NCBI RefSeq assembly: GCF_001311175.1
Contig: NZ_BBAI01000027.1
Coordinates: 1-32,408 of the forward strand
From: Lacticaseibacillus pantheris DSM 15945 = JCM 12539 = NBRC 106106
GTDB lineage: Bacteria > Bacillota > Bacilli > Lactobacillales > Lactobacillaceae
Length of the DNA stretch: 32,408 bases
Direction of reading: 5' to 3'
Shown: piece by piece, positions 27,153 through 32,408 of the stretch
Layout of the letters: every line of letters starts with the position of its first letter
Position numbering within the stretch: the first letter of the stretch is position 1
Translations under genes and position numbers: made by a program
The notes under the pieces: generated by a model
What the model saw: only the letters and a program-made list of their open reading frames with translations
Told to the model about the DNA's origin: nothing
Databases searched by the model: none

Positions 27153-27420
27153 AGCAGAGAGCGCAGCAGACCGTTTAGAAAGCAGAGAGCGCAGCCCCGC
27201 GGTTAGAAACCAGAGTATAAGTAAGACCGGATGAGAATCCCGCACTTGGATTTTTGTCCGGTTTTACTTATACGTCGGTTTCTGGTCTGCGGAGCTCGTT
27301 TTAATAAGCAAAGGTGACGCGCGAACGTCGTAGCATTCCCCGGCCAGTGTGGCTGGCTCGCACTTGGCCTTTTGATTGTAGAGCCGTATGCGGCATCTTC
27401 CGCCCACCGCACTTATTTGC
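27153..27420 (+). repeat. Family B nested hairpin, copy 2, with partial third unit
   Basis: GTATAAGTAAGACCGGA pairs with TCCGGTTTTACTTATAC around GAGAATCC/GGATTTTT-like inner bases; outer stem AGAAACC/GGTTTCT. The left arm is partly duplicated (two GAGAGCGCAGC starts at about 27156 and 27186). From 27290 a tail unit begins GAGCTCGTTTTAATAAGCAA and ends in a diverged right-arm copy without its left partner. Confidence 0.8.
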
Positions 27421-27462
27421 CGGTAACAATAAGTGGCATAATCCGTAATTTTTTTTTACTAG

Positions 27463-27532
27463 GGTTGCGCAATTGTCCTGTCCAAGAATGGTGATTACCC
27501 GGTAGCCGGGCAATCACCGGACGTTGGCAACC
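27463..27532. other. Nested 70-base hairpin upstream of treR
   Basis: GGTTGC (27463-27468)/GCAACC (27527-27532), GTCC (27480-27483)/GGAC (27519-27522) and GGTGATT..CCCGG/CCGGG..AATCACC (27490-27518) can pair as one nested structure. It is unlike family B. It is too far (>150 bases) from the treR promoter to be its leader. Function unknown. Confidence 0.5.
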
Positions 27533-27624
27533 GAAAATAACGGTAATGTTTACCTTGTGCATGATACTAAGCGATGAAACCGCTTAATGAATGTAACTCT
27601 TATTTTCCGTATTTGCGCGCTCAA

Positions 27625-27700
27625 CTTGTACGAACAATCGCCGTACAAGCCGCAGATATTAGCTTTAGCCAATTTGACAACTTGTTCGTACAAGTATAAT
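27625..27700 (+). promoter_or_regulatory. treR-treC-treB promoter with two TreR-like operators
   Basis: The perfect palindrome ACTTGT-TCGT-ACAAGT (27680-27695) sits between TTGACA (27674-27679) and the -10 region (TATAAT at 27695-27700, or TAATCT at 27697-27702 with a 17-base gap). A second site, CTTGTAC..GTACAAG (27625-27649), lies about 50 bases upstream. TreR-type GntR proteins bind CTTGT-N-ACAAG palindromes, and the site would block RNA polymerase. Confidence 0.75.
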
Positions 27701-27709
27701 CTGAATTAT

Positions 27710-27723
27710 AGAAAGCGATTACA
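27710..27723 (+). promoter_or_regulatory. Catabolite-responsive element (cre) for CcpA
   Basis: AGAAAGCGATTACA matches the consensus TGWAANCGNTNWCA at every position but the first. It lies just downstream of the tre promoter, where CcpA normally represses. Confidence 0.7.
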
Positions 27724-27735
27724 AAGGTGACTGCG

Positions 27736-28446
27736 ATGACGAAATTCAATTTGGTTTATCAGGATTTAAAAACAAAAATTGACAATGGCTTGTACGCTAA
27801 GGACTCATTACTCCCGAGTGAGAACCAGCTCCGGGAATTATACGGTGCCTCCCGTGACACTATCCGTCGTGCGTTATTACGCTTGAAGGATGAGGGTTAC
27901 GTCCAGTCCCAGCAAGGGAAGGGCACCACGGTGATTAACCGTCAGCAGTACGTTTTTCCAGTTTCCGGAGTGCTGAGTTATAAGGAGTTATCGACGCGGA
28001 TGAACATGAATTCGCGCACCGTGTTGGTGGATAAGCAACCGATGACGTTGCCCACCACCCCTTTTGTCAGTATCGATCCGGATGTGCACGCGATGCCGGT
28101 TCTGCGGTTGACGCGGTTGCGACGGATTAACGAGGAGCCGGTCATCATCGACATTGATTACATTGACCGCGCGGTGGTACCCGACATTAGCCAAACCGTG
28201 GCCGAGGATTCCTTGTACGCCTACTTTGAGCAGACCCTGCACCTGGCCATTGCGTACGCCAAAAAGGAGTTTACGGTTGAGCACGCAACCGAACAGGATC
28301 AGCAACTATTGGGCCTGACACCAACCGACGCGGTGGCCGTTGTCCGCAGCATTGCCTACCTCGAGGACACCACCGCCTTTCAGTACACCGAATCCCGGCA
28401 CCGCCCGGACCGCTTTCGGTTCCAGGAATTTGCCCGCCGCTCGTAG
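27736..28446 (+). CDS. treR: GntR-family repressor of the trehalose operon
   Basis: 236 residues, HutC subfamily. The N-terminal winged helix shows LLPSENQLRELYGASRDTIRRALLRL then DEGYVQSQQGKGTTV. The C-terminal UTRA effector domain contains RLRRINEEPVIIDIDYI, LYAYFEQTLHLAIAYAKKEF and FQYTESRHRPDRFRFQEFARR, the usual TreR end. It senses trehalose-6-phosphate in known relatives. The ATG at 27736 is chosen, with AAAGGTG at 27723-27729; an in-frame GTG at 27727 overlaps that site. It leads the operon and likely represses itself through the palindromes upstream. Intact. Confidence 0.92.
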   Translation: MTKFNLVYQDLKTKIDNGLYAKDSLLPSENQLRELYGASRDTIRRALLRLKDEGYVQSQQGKGTTVINRQQYVFPVSGVLSYKELSTRMNMNSRTVLVDKQPMTLPTTPFVSIDPDVHAMPVLRLTRLRRINEEPVIIDIDYIDRAVVPDISQTVAEDSLYAYFEQTLHLAIAYAKKEFTVEHATEQDQQLLGLTPTDAVAVVRSIAYLEDTTAFQYTESRHRPDRFRFQEFARRS

Positions 28447-28462
28447 CATACGGAGGAATAAC

Positions 28463-30109
28463 ATGTCATTTCAAAACAAAGTTGTGTACCAGCTCTACCC
28501 CAAATCATTCTTTGACAGCAACGGCGACGGTATCGGCGACCTGCCCGGCATTACCGCCAAGATGGATTACCTGCAGTCGTTAAACGTAGACATTGTTTGG
28601 CTGAACCCGTTCTTCGTTTCCCCGCAAAACGACAACGGATACGACGTGGCTGACTACCGCGCGATTGACCCGCGTTTCGGCACCATGGCCGACTTTGACC
28701 GCATGATGGCTGCGTTTAAGGCAGCGGGGATTGGCGTGATGCTCGACATGGTGCTGAACCATACAAGCACGGCGCACGAGTGGTTCCAACGGGCGCTCGC
28801 CGGCGATAAGTATTACCAGGATTATTACTGGATATACCCGCCCAAGCCTAACGGTGACCTCCCAACGAACTGGGACTCCAAGTTTGGCGGGCCAGCGTGG
28901 GCACCCTTTGGCGATACAGGCAATTACTACCTGCACCTGTACGACCGGACGCAGGCGGACCTCAACTGGCATAATCCGCACGTGCGTCAGGAGGCGGCGG
29001 ACATCGTGAACTTCTGGCGCGCCAAGGGTGTCGAGCACTTCCGTTTCGACGTCATGAACGTGATTGGCAAAGACGAACGGCTAGTGGATGCGCCGGCCGG
29101 GACCGAGAGCAAGTTTCTGTATACCGATAAACCGGTGGTGCAGCGGTACATTCAAGATCTCGCCGCCCAAAGTTACGGTCAGGATGCCGAGAGCGTGACG
29201 GTGGGCGAAATGAGTTCGACGACTTTGCCCCACGCCATCGAGTACACCCGTCCGGATGAGCACGCGTTGAGCATGATTTTCCAGTTCCACCACCTCAAAA
29301 CCGATTATGACCACGGTGAAAAGTGGACTACAAAGCGCTACGACTTTAACTTGTTGCGCGACCTGTTGCACCACTGGGCGACCGGGTTGTCCGATGGTGG
29401 CGGGTGGCAGGCGCTTTTCTGGAATAATCACGACCAGCCGCGGGCGCTGAACCGCTTTGGTGACGTTGAGCATTACCGGGTACGTACGGCGCAGGTGCTG
29501 GCCGCCAGTATCCACCTCAATCGCGGTACGCCGTATATCTACATGGGTGAGGAAATCGGGATGACCGATCCGGAATACCACACCATGGACGATTACGTGG
29601 ACGTGGAGGCGCACAACGCGTACCGCCGGTTAACCGACGCGGGGATGGCAGCGGATGATGCGTTTGCGGCGGTCCATGCAAAGGCGCGCGACAATAGCCG
29701 CACCCCGATGCAGTGGGATGGTAGCGAGAACGCCGGCTTTACGACGGGGACCCCGTGGTTGCGGTCGACGAACCAAGCCACAATTAACGTGCAGAATGAA
29801 CTGGCTTCCGGTGCCATCTTTGACTTTTACCAGCAACTCATTGCCCTGCGGAAGCGGTATCCCGTGATCAGCATGGGTGATTACACGCCGTACGCGACGG
29901 ATGTGGACTGGGTGTTCGGATTTATCCGCCAATACGGTGCGTCACGGTTGCTGGTACTCAACAACTACGCGGAGCACGACGTCACCATCCCGGTGGGGGC
30001 GGAGTGGCAACGCGGACGGATATTAATTAGTAACGTCCCCGGCATCCGGGTGACTGAACGCATGACGCTACCCGCCTTCAGCACGGTAGCGATTCTGGTG
30101 GGCGATTGA
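28463..30109 (+). CDS. treC: Trehalose-6-phosphate hydrolase (alpha,alpha-phosphotrehalase, GH13)
   Basis: Splits trehalose-6-phosphate from the PTS into glucose and glucose-6-phosphate. 548 residues, the normal length. GH13 regions: DMVLNHTS, FRFDVMNVI with nucleophile Asp196, VGEMSS with acid/base Glu249, and WNNHDQPRALNRFGD with Asp324. The N-terminus KVVYQLYPKSFFDSNGDGIG and the RTPMQWDGSENAGF loop fit the oligo-1,6-glucosidase/TreC group. ATG 28463 lies behind GGAGG, 16 bases after treR. The context (TreR before, trehalose-type PTS after) chooses TreC over dextran glucosidase. Intact. Called treA in some Firmicutes. Confidence 0.94.
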   Translation: MSFQNKVVYQLYPKSFFDSNGDGIGDLPGITAKMDYLQSLNVDIVWLNPFFVSPQNDNGYDVADYRAIDPRFGTMADFDRMMAAFKAAGIGVMLDMVLNHTSTAHEWFQRALAGDKYYQDYYWIYPPKPNGDLPTNWDSKFGGPAWAPFGDTGNYYLHLYDRTQADLNWHNPHVRQEAADIVNFWRAKGVEHFRFDVMNVIGKDERLVDAPAGTESKFLYTDKPVVQRYIQDLAAQSYGQDAESVTVGEMSSTTLPHAIEYTRPDEHALSMIFQFHHLKTDYDHGEKWTTKRYDFNLLRDLLHHWATGLSDGGGWQALFWNNHDQPRALNRFGDVEHYRVRTAQVLAASIHLNRGTPYIYMGEEIGMTDPEYHTMDDYVDVEAHNAYRRLTDAGMAADDAFAAVHAKARDNSRTPMQWDGSENAGFTTGTPWLRSTNQATINVQNELASGAIFDFYQQLIALRKRYPVISMGDYTPYATDVDWVFGFIRQYGASRLLVLNNYAEHDVTIPVGAEWQRGRILISNVPGIRVTERMTLPAFSTVAILVGD

Positions 30110-30141
30110 CAGGCACGCACAACCCTAGGGAGGGCAATATG

Positions 30142-32123
30142 ATGAGCAAAGACAAATTGGATTTGTTGGCTCCGGCCAACGGTTTACTAATGCCAATTAC
30201 GGACGTTCCGGACCCCGTATTTTCACAGAAGACGATGGGTGAAGGGTTCGGGATTGACCCTGACGATGGACAGATTGTGGCCCCAGTGAGTGGTCGCGTG
30301 GTGATGTTGGCGGACACGAAGCACGCCATTGGTATTCGAACTGATGACGGCGCCGAAGTATTGATTCATCTGGGCATTGATACCGTCGAGCTAAACGGAG
30401 CCCCCTTTGAAATTGATACGAGTATGGATGCCGCGGTCAAAGCCGGTGAGGGTATCGGCTCGATGAACCTGGACCAGATTCGCGCGGCGGGTAAGAAGAC
30501 CACCATCATCGTGGTCATCACGAACACCAATGACGTGGTAAACGGGATTACCGTTAACCAGGGCGAGGTGCGCAGTGGCGATGTTGCAGCGACGGTGGAC
30601 CTCAAGGCGTCGCAGGCGGAAGCCAATAAGGGTAAGGTGAATAAAAATAAGTACGCTGAGACCGCTGCCGAGGTGTTGGCGGAAGTGGGTGGTCCCGACA
30701 ACATTAACAGCGTCATCCATTGTATTACGCGGCTCCGCTTCTACCTCAAGGATGAAGGGATTCCTGACGACGATACGGTGCGGCAGACGCCGGGGGTACT
30801 GGATGTGGCCCGTGCTGGCGGCCAGTACCAGGTGGTGATTGGCCAGACGGTCGGTGATGTGTATGACGAAGTGATTGCGCAACTCGGCCCCGGCTTTGGC
30901 AACGCGGAAGGTACCGCCAAGATTATGGCGGAGACCACGGCGGCGGCCAGGATAAGAGTTTGTGGGGTCGGACGAAGCGTGGTGCCTCTAACCTAATTGG
31001 GGTCATTACGGGCTCGATGATGCCGGTGATTGGCCTCTTGGCGGCGAGTGGTATTCTCAAAGGGATTATGACCATCCTGACGACGTGGGGTGGGGTATCA
31101 ACGACATCGCAGACCTACGTCATCATTAACGCGATGGGTGATGCCACGTTCTACTTCCTACCGATTTTGGTTGGGTTTACCGCGGCGCAGAAGCTGGGGG
31201 CCAATCCGGTGATTGTGGCCATTATTGGTGCATTTCTGATTTACCCGTCCCTGGTCAGCATATACACGTCGGGGAAGTTTACCGGCACGATGTTGGGGAT
31301 GGGCATTAATTCCAACTTCTTTGGTATTCCGGTTCACATTCCGCAATACACGTATTCAATTTTCCCAATGATTTTTGCGGCCTGGATGGCATCGAAGGTG
31401 GAACCGTGGATTAAGAAGTGGATGCCGGTGGTGCTCAGAATGATTTTCAGCCCATTGGTGGAAATTTTCCTGGTTGGTATTACCGTTTTGGTAGTCGTTG
31501 GCCCGATCATCACGTTGGTATCCACGGGGATTTCTGACGCGTTGCAGTGGGTATTGAGTTCGAACCTGATTTTGGCCGGGTTGATTATTGGTGGTTTGTA
31601 CCAGGTACTGGTTATCTTTGGGTTACACTGGGCGGTTATTCCGATTATTTCGGCGGAGCTATCGGTTCCGGGCGGCCACAGTTTATTGAACGCGATTGTG
31701 TCGGTAACGATGATTGCTCAGGGGGCCGGGGCATTGGCCGTTTGGGCAAAGACGCGGAAGAACAAGGATTTGAAGGGCTTGGCGATGTCGGCGGCAATTT
31801 CAGCGGCGGCAGGGATTACGGAGCCAGCCATGTATGGTGTTAACTTGAAGTATGGGCGCGTGTTCATTACGTCGAGTATTGGTGCGGCGATTGGTGGTTT
31901 GGTGAACGGGTTCTTGCACGTGGATATGTACGGATTTACGGGCAGTTTGATTGGGTTCCCGTCGTTCGCTAGTGCTAGCAACCCTAATAACTTTATGAAC
32001 TTCTGGATCGTTGCGGCGGTAACGATTGTGGCAGCCTTTACCTTGACTTATCTGTTTGGTTATAAGGAAGGCGATAGTTTGAAGGCAAAGACGGCACCGA
32101 AGAAGAGGCATTTAGGGGAGTAG
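30142..32123 (+). CDS. treB: Trehalose-type PTS permease, EIIA-EIIB-EIIC order (one frame break)
   Basis: Imports trehalose with phosphorylation. Domains in order: glucose-type EIIA (about 5-150; phospho-His76 in VLIHLGIDTVEL), linker, EIIB (about 172-250; phospho-Cys194 in SVIHCITRLRFYLKD), and membrane EIIC (about 275-645, with GITEPAMYGVNLKYGR). GGGAGGG (30128-30134) sets the start at ATG 30142, or 30139. The frame breaks at about 30945-30958 (GCGGCCAGGATAAGAG; one base missing), exactly at the EIIB-EIIC linker, after which GQDKSLWGRTKRGASNLIG continues. Corrected length is about 660 residues. EIIA fused in front of EIIB is less common than IIBC or IIBCA. Confidence 0.9.
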
Positions 32124-32408
32124 AGAGCACAGCAGGCCGTTTAGAAAGCAGAGTATAAGTAAGACCGGACGAGAATCCCGCACTTGGATTCTTGTCCGGT
32201 CTTGCTTATACGTCGCTTTCTGGCCTGCAGAGCTCGTTTCAATAAGCAAAGGTAACGCGGGCGCACCGTACCATTCCCCGGCAGTGTGGGGGCCCGCATT
32301 TGGCCTTTTGGGTGGAGTGCCTTATGCGGCGTCTTCTGGCCTGCGGAGCTCGTTTCAATAAGCACGAGTAACGCGGGCGCACCGTACCATTCCCGCAGCG
32401 TCGGGGCC
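32124..32408 (+). repeat. Family B nested hairpins after treB (copies 3 and 4; last copy cut by the window end)
   Basis: Copy 3 (32124-32240) has the same inner stem as copy 2 (GTATAAGTAAGACCGGA with TCCGGTCTTGCTTATAC) and outer stems AGAAAGC/GCTTTCT and GCAGGCC/GGCCTGC. From about 32232 a second unit opens with GAGCTCGTTTCAATAAGCA and contains only the right arm of copy 1 (GGAGTGCCTTATG). From about 32350 the same opening begins again and is cut by the window end. Confidence 0.82.

Noticed and set aside
690-31000. Programmed ribosomal frameshifting
   Set aside because: Breaks occur in about 13 unrelated genes, at different sequences and in both directions, mostly without slippery heptamers. 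A common technical cause is simpler.
27029-32408. CRISPR array from family B repeats
   Set aside because: Units are long, nested palindromes adjacent to one another, with no regular spacers and no cas genes.
1-32408. tRNA, rRNA, riboswitch or T-box elements
   Set aside because: I looked in every gene gap and found no cloverleaf, rRNA-like stretch, T-box sequence or recognised riboswitch core.

Overview
The window looks like a GC-rich member of the Lactobacillaceae (Firmicutes). Supporting signs are the strong GGAGG-type ribosome sites, the dPGM-type phosphoglycerate mutase, an H2O-type NADH oxidase, a TreR/TreC/PTS trehalose operon with a CcpA-type cre site, a DUF4811 + DHA2 drug-exporter pair, and a LytTR + LiaF-like pair. 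A Levilactobacillus-like organism is a guess from gene content only.

Layout. 1-627: a repeat block. 628-1319: gpmA. 1435-1680: a small unknown protein. 1789-3880: an OmpR-type two-component system. 4214-9558: a cell-envelope run of genes on + (unknown membrane protein, DedA, PAP2 phosphatase, GtrB-like GT2, GT-C-like membrane protein, GtrA). Together these read as an undecaprenyl-phosphate sugar cycle: make lipid-P-sugar, flip it, transfer the sugar outside the membrane, recycle the carrier. 9624-10828 (-): LytTR regulator and LiaF-like protein. 10829-11964: a second large repeat block, largely a mirror image of the first. 11965-14173 (-): DUF4811 protein and DHA2 exporter, divergent from a MerR regulator plus uracil-DNA-glycosylase-like gene (14289-15399). 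15574-18989: a four-gene operon, acyltransferase - GT8 - GT8 - acyltransferase. 19735-23211: GH65 phosphorylase and beta-phosphoglucomutase. 23529-25650: two EAL-only proteins separated by a 750-base structured repeat region. 25676-27025: NADH oxidase. 27736-32123: treR-treC-treB, bounded on both sides by a second hairpin repeat family.

Two points matter most to a reader. First, about 15 single-base frame breaks split otherwise well-conserved genes, with no internal stop codons to suggest decay. I read them as probable sequencing/assembly indels and give each gene its full span. Second, the non-coding DNA is unusually structured. Family A is a hairpin element with a conserved core (roughly TGGATTACC..GGAGC..CACG.AAGCCGC) found at five loci, one copy having perfect 20-bp terminal inverted repeats. 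Family B is a ~110-130-base nested hairpin around nox and the tre operon whose stem bases change in compensating pairs between copies. No transposase, tRNA, rRNA or CRISPR array was found.
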